From contig NZ_JAKIHL010000033.1 in assembly GCF_021608135.1 (NCBI RefSeq), forward strand, positions 1-40,613: 40,613 nt of DNA, given 5' to 3'. The notes beneath the pieces are model-generated. The model had not been told where the DNA came from. It did not search any database and saw only the letters and a list, made by a program, of their open reading frames with translations. Of this stretch, positions 1 to 9,199 are shown piece by piece. Source of the DNA: Microaerobacter geothermalis. GTDB lineage: Bacteria > Bacillota > Bacilli > DSM-22679. Each line of letters opens with the position of its first letter. Position 1 is the stretch's first letter. Made by a program: the position numbers and the translations under genes.

Positions 1-1
1 T

Positions 2-85
2 GCGCCTCAAATCACGGAAGATATGGCGATACGATATCTGGAAACTTTAGGTTACCAGATTCCCGACAAACGTATAAACGCCTAA
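2..85 (+). CDS. C-terminal fragment of an unidentified protein (cut by window edge)
   Basis: An open frame enters from the left edge and ends at TAA (83-85), giving 27 residues that finish in ...LGYQIPDKRINA. The composition (EDMAIRYLETLGYQ, amphipathic and charged) looks like real protein, but it is too short to assign to a family. No clear rho-independent terminator follows directly; the next strong hairpin is at 238-270. It could be a chance frame. Confidence 0.4.
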   Translation, partial: APQITEDMAIRYLETLGYQIPDKRINA

Positions 86-237
86 TAATTTCTATTAAAT
101 ACATATTTATCCATGTCCACTTTGTAGGGTAGGCTTATTTATTATGCACAATTTTACTTATGACGTGTCTCTACGTTCTTTCAAACTAACCCTCCTCGTA
201 GTAGTCAAAATACTAGTATTCAACATAAAGGAGGCTT

Positions 238-270
238 ACTTCAGATGAAACGTTCTTTTTCATCTGAAGT
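238..270. repeat. Perfect 13-bp inverted repeat (hairpin)
   Basis: ACTTCAGATGAAA (238-250) pairs exactly with TTTCATCTGAAGT (258-270) around a 7-nt loop. No U-tract follows on either strand, so it is not a classical terminator. On the plus strand AAAGGAGG (227-234) precedes ATG at 245, which opens a 9-codon frame (MKRSFSSEV, TAG) buried in the hairpin. It could be a transcript-end hairpin for the left gene or a tiny leader peptide; the role is unknown. Confidence 0.5.
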
Positions 271-446
271 TTAGTTGAACTTAGCCAGGGCAAACATTGT
301 ATTTACCTAAAATGTATCACATGAACGGATATTTGTATATTTTTCCTTTAAGAAAAATTTTTATTTAGATGTAATTTTAAGGATGTCGCCATTTTTATTT
401 ATGGATAGTTTTTCTTGCCGACATGAAAGTTATACTTTCTTATCAG

Positions 447-480
447 CAAAAAAGGATGCCTGAATGTGCATCCTTTTCTT
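447..480 (-). terminator. Rho-independent terminator of the NEW3/ABC operon
   Basis: AAAAGGATGC (450-459) pairs with GCATCCTTTT (468-477) around an 8-nt loop. Read on the minus strand the stem is followed by a run of T, 45 bp after the permease stop codon. The run of T on the other arm may let it act in both directions. Confidence 0.8.
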
Positions 481-524
481 CCACATGGATCAATTTATTG
501 TTGCTCTTTTATTTTGTATACAAT

Positions 525-1505
525 CTACCGTGAACGAATTTCTTGTCCCATAAAGGAAACATAGGATAAAGCAAAACAAACCATGGTGGCTGCAATCAAT
601 CCGGTTAGTTGCGGCCAAACCAGTAAAAGACTTTGCCCTAAAGGAAGGGGACTTGGAATAGCTCCGTATATCTGTTCCATGGTTAGCGGACCAAGACTTC
701 GGACGGAAGGAGTCAACAGAGTAGTCGTCGCTTCACTAAACAATTGGCTAGGTGAAAGTCTCATCAGGTTTTGTACAAATTGCTGGTAACTTAAGATCTC
801 TTCCGGATTCGCTGCCTGAGAAGGGAGGGTGGCATTGGCCACCAGATTTATAATCATCGTAAAGAAAACACTAAAGAATATCCAAATAGCGATACTTGTC
901 AATGCCGAGGTGGCAGCCTGACGGAATTTTACAGAAAACAGAATGGCTAGATTCAGCCAAAAGGCCACATAAAAAATGCTTAAAATGATAAAAAAGATGA
1001 TACGCCAAAATTCTTCAGGTGTCGGTGGAATTCCGATGGCAATCAGACCTAGACCCATGACGAGAAATCCCAGGGCAAAAAAGATAACACTGATCACAAT
1101 CAAAGCGGCCACAAATTTGGCATTAATTACGTAATCCCTGTGAATCGGCTGGGACATGAGCCGGCTTAAAGTCCCCTTGTTCCGTTCGGAATTAATTGCG
1201 TCAAAACCCAGAGCAATACCGATCAACGGCCCTAAAAAACCGATAAAAGTAATAAACGGCGGAAGCGTTCCATCAGATATGGTAAACAACTTCAGAAATA
1301 GAAAAGATTTGACCACATCATCAGCCGATGCGGCATCTCGGATAGTCATCATGGCCGTATAGAGGGAACCGATTCCGGTCAACGCTATTAAAATAAGGAG
1401 TATGATATAGCGCCAGCTACGAATATGGTCAGACACTTCCTTTTGCACAATTACCCAGAAGGGATGTTTCCTCCCCTGATTGAAAGGTTGCAAAAGTGCT
1501 TTCAT
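525..1505 (-). CDS. ABC-2 type transporter permease
   Basis: A 326-residue integral membrane protein with about six hydrophobic segments (near residues 32-52, 84-104, 130-155, 168-190, 200-222 and 295-317) and a large extracytoplasmic loop between the first two, the architecture of ABC-2/NatB-type permeases. The cytoplasmic stretch after the second segment (INSERNKGTLSRLMSQPI) is the hallmark coupling region of this family, with the E-x-G-T element. It starts immediately downstream of the ATPase gene, with which it should form the transporter. The substrate is not evident; relatives export ions, lipids or antimicrobials. It is the last gene of a three-gene operon ending at the 447-480 terminator. 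Confidence 0.88.
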   Translation of the reverse strand: MKALLQPFNQGRKHPFWVIVQKEVSDHIRSWRYIILLILIALTGIGSLYTAMMTIRDAASADDVVKSFLFLKLFTISDGTLPPFITFIGFLGPLIGIALGFDAINSERNKGTLSRLMSQPIHRDYVINAKFVAALIVISVIFFALGFLVMGLGLIAIGIPPTPEEFWRIIFFIILSIFYVAFWLNLAILFSVKFRQAATSALTSIAIWIFFSVFFTMIINLVANATLPSQAANPEEILSYQQFVQNLMRLSPSQLFSEATTTLLTPSVRSLGPLTMEQIYGAIPSPLPLGQSLLLVWPQLTGLIAATMVCFALSYVSFMGQEIRSR

Positions 1506-2444
1506 CTAATCCCTCCCTTCAAAATAACGGTGGTAAATTTCATCTAATCCGTACTGTTTTTGTGTTAAATGATGCAGGGAAGCGCCGCATTCTACGATAG
1601 TCCGGGCAATTATTGAAGAAATATCTCTACTGCACCCGATGCGCAACCATTGACCGTCACTGTCAATTTTAAGCACACCATCGGTTTCTTTTAGCTTTTG
1701 GAGCAAATATTCTGATGGTGAGGTGACCTTAACTTCGATACAAATAGGTTCCTGGGAAAACAGTGTCATGGAAAGAGTATGAATGTCTCCCACGGCCAAC
1801 AGCCTGCCGCTGACAAACAATCCAACCCGATCACAGATTTGCTGAACCTGATGAAGATGATGGGATGACAGCAAAACGGTAATCCCATCATCCCGGCTCA
1901 GCCTTTGAATTAATTCAAGGAAATCGCGTACACCCTCCGGATCAATACCCAGGGTTGGCTCATCTAGAATAATAACCTCTGGCTGTTTGATCAAGACATC
2001 AGCCAATCCCAATCTCTGCCTCATGCCCCTGGAATAGGTACCGGTTTTTTTAGAAGCCGCATCTTCTAGTCCGACCCGTTTCAAAAGGGTTTCCGCCCGT
2101 TCCTTTGCTACTTTAAGTGGAAGCTGATTCAACTGTGCTGTAAAAATTAAATTCTCCATTCCCGTGAGTTCTTCATAAAAACCTACGTCATCGGAAAGAT
2201 AACCTACCTTTTTTTTGACCAAAAGAGGCTGCCGGGTGGAATCCATTTGACAGACGCGAACCGTACCGGATGTAGGCTCGGTCAATCCCAGCATCATTAA
2301 AATAGTTGTTGATTTTCCCGCTCCGTTTGGTCCCAAAAGGCCAAATATTTCTCCCCGGTTAACGGTTAAGGATAAATGATCAACGGCGGTGTGCTCCCCG
2401 TATTTTTTGGTAAGATCCTTCAGTTCAATAATGGATTGGCTCAT
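1506..2444 (-). CDS. ABC transporter ATP-binding protein
   Basis: A 312-residue nucleotide-binding subunit. Walker A (GPNGAGKST) lies at about residues 38-46. The signature region is [10 protein letters not shown] (137-146), the variant typical of DrrA/NatA-like exporters rather than LSGGQ. Walker B plus the D-loop ([12 protein letters not shown]) lies at 157-168 and the H-loop (SSHH) near 194-197. The last 80 residues form the C-terminal extension common in ABC-2 partner ATPases. It powers the permease encoded next (stop and start adjoin) and follows the NEW3 membrane protein gene by only 3 bp, so the three are surely co-transcribed. The substrate is unknown. Confidence 0.92.
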   Translation of the reverse strand: MSQSIIELKDLTKKYGEHTAVDHLSLTVNRGEIFGLLGPNGAGKSTTILMMLGLTEPTSGTVRVCQMDSTRQPLLVKKKVGYLSDDVGFYEELTGMENLIFTAQLNQLPLKVAKERAETLLKRVGLEDAASKKTGTYSRGMRQRLGLADVLIKQPEVIILDEPTLGIDPEGVRDFLELIQRLSRDDGITVLLSSHHLHQVQQICDRVGLFVSGRLLAVGDIHTLSMTLFSQEPICIEVKVTSPSEYLLQKLKETDGVLKIDSDGQWLRIGCSRDISSIIARTIVECGASLHHLTQKQYGLDEIYHRYFEGRD

Positions 2445-2447
2445 CCT

Positions 2448-3602
2448 TTACCGCCTCCCATAGGTTCGGAAAAGATAATAGACGCCGCCAATCACCAAAA
2501 GAATAATCAAAATCCCAAGCCAACCCCATAAAAGAGAGGTTTTAACTGCTACTCTGAATTGCGCATCTGATGATGCCTCAGGAGCTGAGGCTGACATATT
2601 TACGACGTAATCACCCGCAATGGCTTTTTTATCCGCTTTGATGGTTGCCATCACTTCAACTGATTTCCCTGCTTCTAACTTATTAATGGTTTTCGGTTCA
2701 AAGTCCACCTCCCAATTGATCGGAGTATCCGCATCCATTTTAATATCTCGTAGATCGGCAGTTCCCTTATTTGTCACTTTTATTTCTAATTTTTTTTCAT
2801 CTCCGGCAGTCACGTCTGTACTTAAAAGCCCCGTTGGGGTACTTAATTCCAAATCGTAAGAGCCTGTAATCACCACTTCCAGTTCCGTAACAGCCGAGGT
2901 AGAACCGGCTGCTGCTTTCACTGGAATTTTGTAGATTCCCTCCTTGATTTTTTCAGGCGGAGTGATTTCAATATCAATATCTTTGGAAGAATTGGCCTCC
3001 ACACTTACAGAAGTAACATTCTTGTAATCCACTTTAAATTGGACATCCCAACCCCGTGGAGCATCGCTGGTCAGGGCATACAACTGTTTGTCTGCGGTTC
3101 GGTTTTTCAATGCGGCTTCAAATGTGAAAGTTGAATCTGCTTTTCCTTCCATATTCGGCTGATCGGTTGTCAGCTCGGTTTTGTATGTTCCCTGTTCGGT
3201 GACATTAATGGTGATAGGGAGGGAGGTTTTCCCTTCCGCTGTCACATAAAAACGGTACGCACCTTTATTAACTTCCAAAGGAACATCAACTTCCAAAGAA
3301 ACCGTTCGCGATGCATTGGGCAGAACAGCAATTTCCCGGATGCTCCACCCTCCTGAAGTCAATTGATACTCCCAATCATCGGGAGCTCCTTCCACAGAGA
3401 GCTTGACTTTCTGTATGGCATTGCTATGGTTAATCACATCAATGGAGTAATTGATCGATTCACCGGGAGTGACCGAAATATCGGTATATGGTGTATACAA
3501 CACCAAAGGTTCGGCTGCATCAGCCGTTGTTGGCGCGAGTAACACCACCCCCAGCAGCAGTGTAAGAAGAATGTTTAATTGCTTCTTTCTCGGTCTGTTC
3601 AC
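2448..3602 (-). CDS. Secreted/membrane-anchored NEW3-domain protein
   Basis: About 384 residues from the GTG at 3602, chosen because GGGAGGG sits 6-7 nt upstream; a frame-open GTG at 3632 has no ribosome-binding site. There is an N-terminal signal segment (LNILLTLLLGVVLLAP...ADA) and then about three immunoglobulin-like repeats of the NEW3 (alpha-galactosidase NPCBM-associated) type, seen in the recurring pattern 'ITPGES-x-N-x(3)-V-x-N' with 'P-x-GW-x-V'. One C-terminal membrane helix follows (WGWLGILIILLVIGGVYYLF), ending in a short basic tail (RTYGRR). The bulk of the protein therefore faces outside. It is the first gene of an operon with the ABC transporter; such NEW3-ABC trios recur in Firmicutes and archaea, where the NEW3 protein is thought to be an accessory or substrate-capture subunit (inference). 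Confidence 0.82.
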   Translation of the reverse strand: MNRPRKKQLNILLTLLLGVVLLAPTTADAAEPLVLYTPYTDISVTPGESINYSIDVINHSNAIQKVKLSVEGAPDDWEYQLTSGGWSIREIAVLPNASRTVSLEVDVPLEVNKGAYRFYVTAEGKTSLPITINVTEQGTYKTELTTDQPNMEGKADSTFTFEAALKNRTADKQLYALTSDAPRGWDVQFKVDYKNVTSVSVEANSSKDIDIEITPPEKIKEGIYKIPVKAAAGSTSAVTELEVVITGSYDLELSTPTGLLSTDVTAGDEKKLEIKVTNKGTADLRDIKMDADTPINWEVDFEPKTINKLEAGKSVEVMATIKADKKAIAGDYVVNMSASAPEASSDAQFRVAVKTSLLWGWLGILIILLVIGGVYYLFRTYGRR

Positions 3603-3737
3603 TTGGATCCCTCCCATAAATTTTGTTTTCACACTATGTACGAACGAAACTCTATTTTGGATTTAATCAGGGTTTAAAAAAGTCATAATTTTTGTTACAA
3701 GTATAAGTGACTATTCATCTGTATGGGGGTGAATCTG

Positions 3738-4331
3738 TTGTTCAACCAAACTGATGAAATTCGGAGAATACTTGATGATATGAAAAATGGATCTATTGTC
3801 GCTTTTGACCAGTTTTATGACCGCTTTGCACCCTTCGTCTTTCGCATTGCATTGGGGATTGTTAAGGAACAGATGGAAGCGGAGGATATCTGCCATGATG
3901 TATTTTTAGAGGTTTTTTCAAAGGTAGAACAATTTGACCCGATGCGGGGAAGTGTTGAGTCCTGGTTAGCAGTGAAAACAAGAAGCCGGTGCCTGGACCG
4001 TTTAAAGCGCAAAAAATTCGTAGTTACCTGTCAACTAGAAGAGTCCAAGTCCTTGGAGGGATCAAGCGGGAATTCCGCTGAAGCCCATGTTCTGTCAAAA
4101 TTGGAGCGGGAAACCATATATGAGGCGATGAAAAGAATTCCTGTGTCCCAACAACAAGCCGTTTACGGGATGTATTACGAATCCCAAAGTCAACGAGAGC
4201 TTTCACAAAAATTGGGCCGCCCCCTTGGAACTATTAAATCATTGGTCCGATATGGGCTAAACAATTTACGAAAACAGCTGTCTCAGCTGGGATGGGTTGA
4301 AGCATCCGGAGGTGGGAAAAAAGATGACTAA
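3738..4331 (+). CDS. ECF-type RNA polymerase sigma factor
   Basis: About 197 residues from the TTG at 3738, preferred because GGGGGTGA lies 5-6 nt upstream; the in-frame ATG at 3723 has no ribosome-binding site and sits inside that signal. The sigma-2 region includes the AEDICHDVFLEVF core that binds beta' and the -10 element, and DPMRGSVESWL just after it. After a linker, sigma-4 has a helix-turn-helix (SQRELSQKLGRPLGTIKSLV). It lacks regions 1 and 3, the ECF layout. It overlaps the downstream anti-sigma gene by 8 bp, so the two are translationally coupled. The gene is divergent from the NEW3-ABC operon, a plausible target together with its own promoter. The inducing signal is unknown. Confidence 0.9.
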   Translation: MFNQTDEIRRILDDMKNGSIVAFDQFYDRFAPFVFRIALGIVKEQMEAEDICHDVFLEVFSKVEQFDPMRGSVESWLAVKTRSRCLDRLKRKKFVVTCQLEESKSLEGSSGNSAEAHVLSKLERETIYEAMKRIPVSQQQAVYGMYYESQSQRELSQKLGRPLGTIKSLVRYGLNNLRKQLSQLGWVEASGGGKKDD

Positions 4332-5061
4332 GCCATTTTGCGGGTGGATAGAGGAGGAAGTGGTTGATTTTGTCTTAGGAAAGCTGTCTCCAACGAAGCA
4401 GAAACAATTTAAACTTCATTTGGAAAGTTGCCATGCTTGCGCCGCTTTATATCATGAATGGTCAGAAATACTAAATAACGAGAGTATACATCAGATGCAG
4501 CAGGCATCTTTAAATCCATCCCCCTCTTTGAAAAGGAGATTAAGATTTCACCTGATCTTAAAAAAAGGGCTGTCTTTTCTCTCTTTACACCCTTCTGTAT
4601 CTTTTTCAATGATTGGGTTTATTGTTCTGGTTGCACTCGTCATCGGATTATTTCCGAACCAAAACCAACCGTCTGGCAACGGGAATATCCTTGCGGAGCA
4701 GAATCAAGTGTTCCAGGAAATTCCAATGATGGCAGACCCCAGAACGGTGCGGTATGAAGCAGTTCCCGTGATATCATCGGATATTCGAGGATATGTCTGG
4801 GTCAATGATTCATCGAATGAAATGCTGCTATTGGTCAAAGGACTGCCGCCTTTGTCAAATAATGATTACCAGGTCTGGTTTATTTCAGCCAATAAACGAT
4901 CCAATGTGGGTCTCTTAAATTTGGAAAATCAAATTGCCCATCTGTACTTTCGAGGTGGAAAGATTGAACAAGTTGAAAATATCGCCGTCAGTATTGAGCC
5001 CAAGGGGGGAAGCCATACTCCCACAGGCCCGGATACGGTGTATATCAACCTGAAAAAATAA
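4324..5061 (+). CDS. Anti-sigma factor, zinc-binding N-terminus and RskA-like C-terminus
   Basis: 245 residues from the ATG at 4324, which has GGAGGTGGG upstream; the ATG at 4297 has no such site. The N-terminal cytoplasmic part carries the zinc-anti-sigma motif H-x3-C-x2-C (H32, C36, C39), which normally clamps the ECF sigma. One membrane helix follows (about residues 93-112, MIGFIVLVALVIGLF). The extracytoplasmic part matches the anti-sigma-K (RskA) C-terminal domain: DPRTVRYEAVP, a GYVWVN strand, LPPLSNNDYQVWFI and a late SIEPKGGSHTPTGP loop. It therefore should hold the sigma at the membrane until a signal triggers release; in RskA-type systems release is by regulated proteolysis (family knowledge). 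It is coupled to the sigma gene by an ATGACTAA overlap. Confidence 0.87.
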   Translation: MTKPFCGWIEEEVVDFVLGKLSPTKQKQFKLHLESCHACAALYHEWSEILNNESIHQMQQASLNPSPSLKRRLRFHLILKKGLSFLSLHPSVSFSMIGFIVLVALVIGLFPNQNQPSGNGNILAEQNQVFQEIPMMADPRTVRYEAVPVISSDIRGYVWVNDSSNEMLLLVKGLPPLSNNDYQVWFISANKRSNVGLLNLENQIAHLYFRGGKIEQVENIAVSIEPKGGSHTPTGPDTVYINLKK

Positions 5062-5070
5062 AGGAATCTA

Positions 5071-5116
5071 ACCGCCACTATGACTCTTGCTTTTTAAGCA
5101 GGAGATAAGTGGCGGT
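5071..5116 (+). terminator. Hairpin after the sigma/anti-sigma pair
   Basis: ACCGCCACT (5071-5079) pairs with AGTGGCGGT (5108-5116), with a smaller CTTGCTTTTTAAGCAG-like hairpin inside. It starts 10 bp after the anti-sigma stop. There is no good U-tract on either side, so termination efficiency is uncertain; it lies between two convergent genes. Confidence 0.5.
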
Positions 5117-5144
5117 AATTCCCTGGACAAGGTGAAATGTTTCA

Positions 5145-5975
5145 TTAAAAATCAAAATTGTCGGGATCCGGCCCGATTCGCTTGTTCATGTTTAGTCCGT
5201 CTATTCTGGCCATATCTTCGGGAGAAAGTTCAAAATCAAAGATGTCGGCATTTTCTATGATGCGATGCTCATGAACCGATTTAGGGATGGTGACCACTTC
5301 GTTCTGAAGATCCCAACGGAGAATCACTTGGGCAGGAGTTTTTTGATACTTCCCACTGATTTCCTGTATGGTGGGATGATCAAAGATCTGTCCCCTCATT
5401 AACGGACTCCATGCCTCCAATTGAATATTACGGGTTTTGCAGAAGTTGTGCAGTTCCTTTTGGGTTAAATATGGGTGGTATTCCACCTGGTTCACCATGG
5501 GGATGATTTCACTGTCTGCCATTAAATCTTGCAAATGGTGAATTTGAAAATTGCTGACTCCTATGGCTTTAACGTAACCTTCCTTATACAATTTTTCGAG
5601 GGCCCGCCATGTATCCTTATACTTGCCTTTAACGGGCCAATGAATCAGATACAGGTCAATATAGTCCAAACCAAGTTTCCTACGGCTTTCTTCAAAGGCG
5701 GCTAAAGTAGAGTCATAACCCTGTGAGCTATTCCATACTTTTGTGGTGATGAACAGCTCTTCCCGGGGTATATCTGATTCCTTCACCGCTTTCCCTACAC
5801 CAACTTCATTCTCATAAAAGGCGGCCGTATCAATGCTTCTGTAACCTGCTTTTAACGCTGCTTTTATGGCATGGATCACTTCATCTCCATCCTTTGCCTT
5901 GTATACACCCAGTCCAAACCAAGGCATTTTTACCCCATTGTTTAATACCGTACAGTCAGATATATGAGAAATCAT
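5145..5975 (-). CDS. Aldo/keto reductase
   Basis: 276 residues from the ATG at 5975, which has GGGAGGG 7-8 nt upstream and gives the normal family length; an open frame extends to 6032 without a ribosome-binding site. The catalytic tetrad of the AKR superfamily is visible: D49, Y54, K79 and H112 ([20 protein letters not shown]). The C-terminal NADPH-binding signature is [13 protein letters not shown]. It is closest in pattern to Bacillus YtbE/YvgN (AKR5), which reduce glyoxal, methylglyoxal and other aldehydes with NADPH in the cytoplasm. It is a single gene, divergent from the MFS transporter gene. The physiological substrate is not fixed by sequence. Confidence 0.92.
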   Translation of the reverse strand: MISHISDCTVLNNGVKMPWFGLGVYKAKDGDEVIHAIKAALKAGYRSIDTAAFYENEVGVGKAVKESDIPREELFITTKVWNSSQGYDSTLAAFEESRRKLGLDYIDLYLIHWPVKGKYKDTWRALEKLYKEGYVKAIGVSNFQIHHLQDLMADSEIIPMVNQVEYHPYLTQKELHNFCKTRNIQLEAWSPLMRGQIFDHPTIQEISGKYQKTPAQVILRWDLQNEVVTIPKSVHEHRIIENADIFDFELSPEDMARIDGLNMNKRIGPDPDNFDF

Positions 5976-6062
5976 TTTCATCCCTCCCAGGATCGTTTTA
6001 CAGTGACATTTTCTCAAAAAATGCGAGAGCACATCAAGTTATTATTGTGGGGAATTTCTTTT

Positions 6063-6091
6063 TTCTTTAAGATCTCCTCATAGTATATAAT
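6063..6091 (+). promoter_or_regulatory. Putative sigma-A promoter of the MFS gene
   Basis: A perfect -10 hexamer TATAAT (6086-6091) lies 17 bp after a weak -35 (TTCTTT, 6063-6068) and about 47 bp before the TTG start codon. It is a sequence match only. Confidence 0.5.
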
Positions 6092-6138
6092 AAACATATG
6101 TATTCATCTGTTCGATCAATGAAAAGGAGGAAGAAAAG

Positions 6139-7317
6139 TTGAGTCTTCACAACCCTCCACTTTGGACGAAGGACTTTGTATTAATTAGTCTGTCCAATTT
6201 ATTCTTGTTCACCAGCTTTCAAATGTTAATCCCCACTTTGCCGGCCTATGTAGAAGACCACGGTGGTGACGAATTTGCGGTGGGTCTTGTGATCGGTCTT
6301 TTTACGATCTCCGCATTGTTGACCCGTCCCTTTGCCGGTAAGGCCCTCGATACCATCGGAAGGAGAAAGGTTTTATTCTCCGGACTCCTTATCTTTATTG
6401 CCTCTGTTATGGGATACTATTGGATGACTTCTGTATTACTCATTTTACTGATTCGATTGATTCATGGAATAGGTTGGGGGATGGCGACGACAACTTATGG
6501 AACCATCGTATCGGACCTTATTCCTCCACAGCGCAGAGGTGAAGGTATGGGTTATTTCGGACTTTCCTCTAATCTTGCCATGGCTATTGGACCATTTTTT
6601 GGGATATGGGTGATGAATGAGTATGGGTTTGGGGTGCTTTTTTTTATTTCTACGATCTTAGTCATTTCGGCAGCTCTCCTCTCTCAAATCATTCATTATC
6701 ATAATACCCCTGAAATAGGAAAAGAGGAAAAGTCTTCCCGGTTAAACGGACTTCTCGAAAGGAAAGCCTTTTTCCCCTCTCTCCTCGTCATGCTGTTAGC
6801 CTTTACATATGGGGGGATTGTCAGTTTCATTACCTTATTTGGGGATGAAGTGCATATCAAAAATGTAGGCTGGTTTTTCTTAGCCAATGCAGGAATGATT
6901 ATGCTGATCCGTCCCTTTGCCGGTATGCTGTTTGACAAAAAAGGACATGTTTGGGTATTGCTCCCCGGGGCCCTCTTTTCCATTGCCGGTCTCTTTCTTC
7001 TTTCTTATACGACGAATCTATACACTCTTATAATATCCTCCATTCTCTATGGTGCCGGGTTTGGAACCATTCAACCCTCTCTTCAGGCATGGACCATTCA
7101 CCGTGTTGCTCCTGAACGAAGGGGAGCGGCCAATGGCACCTTCTACTCCGCCTTTGATTTAGGAATTGGTGCCGGAGCGATGTTATTGGGCCTGGTTGCT
7201 AAATGGTCAAGCTATTCGATGATGTATCGTTTGTCGGTTTTTTTCTTGGGATTATATCTTGTGATTTATGTTTATTACTTGATAAAAGGAAAGAAAGAAC
7301 CCCCACATCCATCATGA
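6139..7317 (+). CDS. MFS transporter (drug/sugar efflux type)
   Basis: 392 residues with a TTG start at 6139 and an AAAGGAGG ribosome-binding site at 6123-6130. About 12 hydrophobic segments are visible, split by a charged central loop (EIGKEEKSSRLNGLLERKAF). The MFS motif A appears as GKALDTIGRRKVL after segment 2, and again degenerately in the second half (GMLFDKKGHVWVL). The motif-C-like region around GPFFGIW suggests an exporter rather than an importer. YwoG/YfkL-like members in Bacillales resemble it, but the substrate cannot be read from sequence. The stop codon lies inside the terminator hairpin shared with the convergent glnS gene. Confidence 0.88.
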   Translation: MSLHNPPLWTKDFVLISLSNLFLFTSFQMLIPTLPAYVEDHGGDEFAVGLVIGLFTISALLTRPFAGKALDTIGRRKVLFSGLLIFIASVMGYYWMTSVLLILLIRLIHGIGWGMATTTYGTIVSDLIPPQRRGEGMGYFGLSSNLAMAIGPFFGIWVMNEYGFGVLFFISTILVISAALLSQIIHYHNTPEIGKEEKSSRLNGLLERKAFFPSLLVMLLAFTYGGIVSFITLFGDEVHIKNVGWFFLANAGMIMLIRPFAGMLFDKKGHVWVLLPGALFSIAGLFLLSYTTNLYTLIISSILYGAGFGTIQPSLQAWTIHRVAPERRGAANGTFYSAFDLGIGAGAMLLGLVAKWSSYSMMYRLSVFFLGLYLVIYVYYLIKGKKEPPHPS

Positions 7318-7345
7318 TGTGGGGTTCTGTTCATTTATTTTTTTT
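7297..7345. terminator. Bidirectional terminator between the MFS gene and glnS
   Basis: GAAC-CCCC-ACATC pairs with GATGTGGGGTTC (7316-7327), with a single extra C bulged in the left arm; the MFS stop TGA is in the loop and the glnS stop is just outside. T-rich sequence (TTTATTTTTTTT) follows on the plus strand, overlapping the last codons of glnS. Confidence 0.7.
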
Positions 7346-8995
7346 GATATCAAAGGAACTTTTTAAAGATACAATACGGTTGAAGACTAATTTTTTGCCT
7401 GTGGTATGTTTTGGATCAACATTAAAGTATCCATGTCTAAAAAATTGAAACTTGTCTTGGGGCTTTGCATCCATCATGCCGGGTTCTACATATCCTTGGA
7501 GAATTTCTAATGAATTTGGATTTACATAATCAAGGAAGGTCTTTCCTTCTTCTTTCTCTTCATTCAGTATCAATGGCTCATATAACCTAAATTCTGCAGG
7601 TTTTGCATGTTTGGCATCCACCCAATGGATCGTCCCCTTTACCTTTCTTCCGGTAAAACCGGTTCCGCTCTTGGTCTCGGGATCATAAGTGCAATGAATC
7701 TCTACCACATTTCCATTTTCATCCTTAATCACATCATGACATTTGATGAAATAAGCATGCTTTAATCTAACTTCATTTCCTGGGAACAGTCTAAAATATT
7801 TGTTTGGCGGGTCTTCCATAAAATCGTCTTGTTCGATATAAATTTCCCTTGAGAAAGGTACTTGCCTTACTCCCATTTCAGGATTCTCTGGGTTGTTTTC
7901 TGCTTCCAACATTTCCATCTGTTCTTCGGGGTAATTGGTGATGACGACTTTTAATGGCCTTAATACTGCCATGGTTCTTGGTGCCTTCAATTTTAGATCT
8001 TCCCTGATAAAGTGCTCCAGCATTTGTGCATCGACGACACTATAACTTTTGGCTACTCCAATCTCCCTGCAGAAGTTGCGAATGGATTCCGGTGTATAAC
8101 CCCTTCTTCTTAACCCGGAAATGGTGGGCATCCTGGGGTCATCCCATCCATCCACATAACCTTCATCCACCAACAGCTTCAGCTTCCTTTTGCTCATGAC
8201 CGTATTGGTCAGGTTTAACCGGGCAAATTCATATTGCCTGGGCTGGCTTTCCATTTCACATTCTTGAACCACCCAGTCATATAAAGGGCGGTGGTCTTCA
8301 AACTCCAAACTGCACAGGGAGTGGGTGACTCCTTCGATGGCATCTTCAATCGGATGGGCAAAATCATACATTGGATAAATGCACCATTTGTCTCCTGTGT
8401 TATGATGGGTCGTATGGGATATGCGATACAATACCGGATCTCTTAAATTCAGGTTGGGAGATGACATGTCAATTTTCGCCCTAAGGACCTTCTCCCCATC
8501 TTTAAATTCCCCTTTTCTCATCCGCTCAAATAAGTTGAGATTTTCTTCAATGGTTCTATTTCGATAGGGGCTTTCTTTTCCCGGTTCTGTTAATGTCCCG
8601 CGGTATTCTCTGATTTCCTCAGCAGAGAGATCGTCTACATAAGCTTTTCCTTTTTTGATTAATAACACAGCCCGATTGTACATTTCTTCAAAATAATCCG
8701 AAGCAAAATATAATCCGTCCCAGTCATACCCCAGCCATTTTATATCTTCCTTGATCGCCTCAACAAATTCTTTATCTTCCTTTAACGGGTTCGTATCATC
8801 AAACCGCAAATTTGTCTTTCCATTGAATTCATCAGCCAGATCAAAATTCAACACGATGGCCTTTGCATGTCCAATATGCAAATAGCCATTTGGTTCCGGT
8901 GGAAAACGAGTAATGATTTGATCATGTTTTCCTGATTTCAGATCTTCGATGACGATATTTCTAATAAAATGAGAAGAACCAGTATTGTTTTCCAT
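7331..8995 (-). CDS. glnS: Glutaminyl-tRNA synthetase
   Basis: 554 residues, the same length as E. coli GlnRS. It charges tRNA-Gln directly with glutamine. The class I HIGH motif appears in its GlnRS form, [16 protein letters not shown] (about residues 27-42), and the KMSKS loop as VMSKRKL (near 266-272). Other GlnRS-type elements are RFDDTNP near 62-68 and the C-terminal anticodon-binding beta-barrels ([27 protein letters not shown]). The PPEPNG and Y-x-P-A-H features separate it from GluRS. Most Bacillales lack GlnRS and use GluRS plus GatCAB, so its presence is notable. It is flanked by terminators on both sides and appears monocistronic. Confidence 0.95.
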   Translation of the reverse strand: MENNTGSSHFIRNIVIEDLKSGKHDQIITRFPPEPNGYLHIGHAKAIVLNFDLADEFNGKTNLRFDDTNPLKEDKEFVEAIKEDIKWLGYDWDGLYFASDYFEEMYNRAVLLIKKGKAYVDDLSAEEIREYRGTLTEPGKESPYRNRTIEENLNLFERMRKGEFKDGEKVLRAKIDMSSPNLNLRDPVLYRISHTTHHNTGDKWCIYPMYDFAHPIEDAIEGVTHSLCSLEFEDHRPLYDWVVQECEMESQPRQYEFARLNLTNTVMSKRKLKLLVDEGYVDGWDDPRMPTISGLRRRGYTPESIRNFCREIGVAKSYSVVDAQMLEHFIREDLKLKAPRTMAVLRPLKVVITNYPEEQMEMLEAENNPENPEMGVRQVPFSREIYIEQDDFMEDPPNKYFRLFPGNEVRLKHAYFIKCHDVIKDENGNVVEIHCTYDPETKSGTGFTGRKVKGTIHWVDAKHAKPAEFRLYEPLILNEEKEEGKTFLDYVNPNSLEILQGYVEPGMMDAKPQDKFQFFRHGYFNVDPKHTTGKKLVFNRIVSLKSSFDIKKNK

Positions 8996-9153
8996 AAAAT
9001 CAACCCTTCTTTTTCATAACTACATGTTGGAAATTTTGATTCACTGATATTTATATCATAAAAAACCATTCATTTCTATCAATGCCAGTATAATTTCCAT
9101 TTATTTTCAATTCATTCTTACTCCCAGCGATCCTGCCCACTCCCTTGAATAAT

Positions 9154-9182
9154 AAAAAAGCAGGGAGTACCTGCTTTTTTTC
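9154..9182 (-). terminator. Terminator of the kbl-tdh operon
   Basis: AAAAAAGCAGG (9154-9164) pairs with CCTGCTTTTTT (9170-9180) around a 5-nt loop; on the minus strand it is followed by a run of T. It lies about 20 bp after the tdh stop codon. Confidence 0.88.
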
Positions 9183-9199
9183 ATATTAACAATTTTTTC

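Larger units (their letters stand above)
86..524. other. Intergenic region, 439 bp, no recognised gene
   Basis: AT-rich spacer between a plus-strand gene end and the convergent end of the ABC permease gene. It contains a perfect 13-bp inverted repeat (238-270) with a ribosome-binding-site-like AAAGGAGG in front, and the terminator of the ABC operon (447-480). I see no reading frame of credible length and no tRNA. Confidence 0.6.

Noticed and set aside
3711-3896. Short minus-strand frame in the sigma factor gene
   Set aside because: Lies wholly antisense to the sigma coding sequence; no supporting signal.
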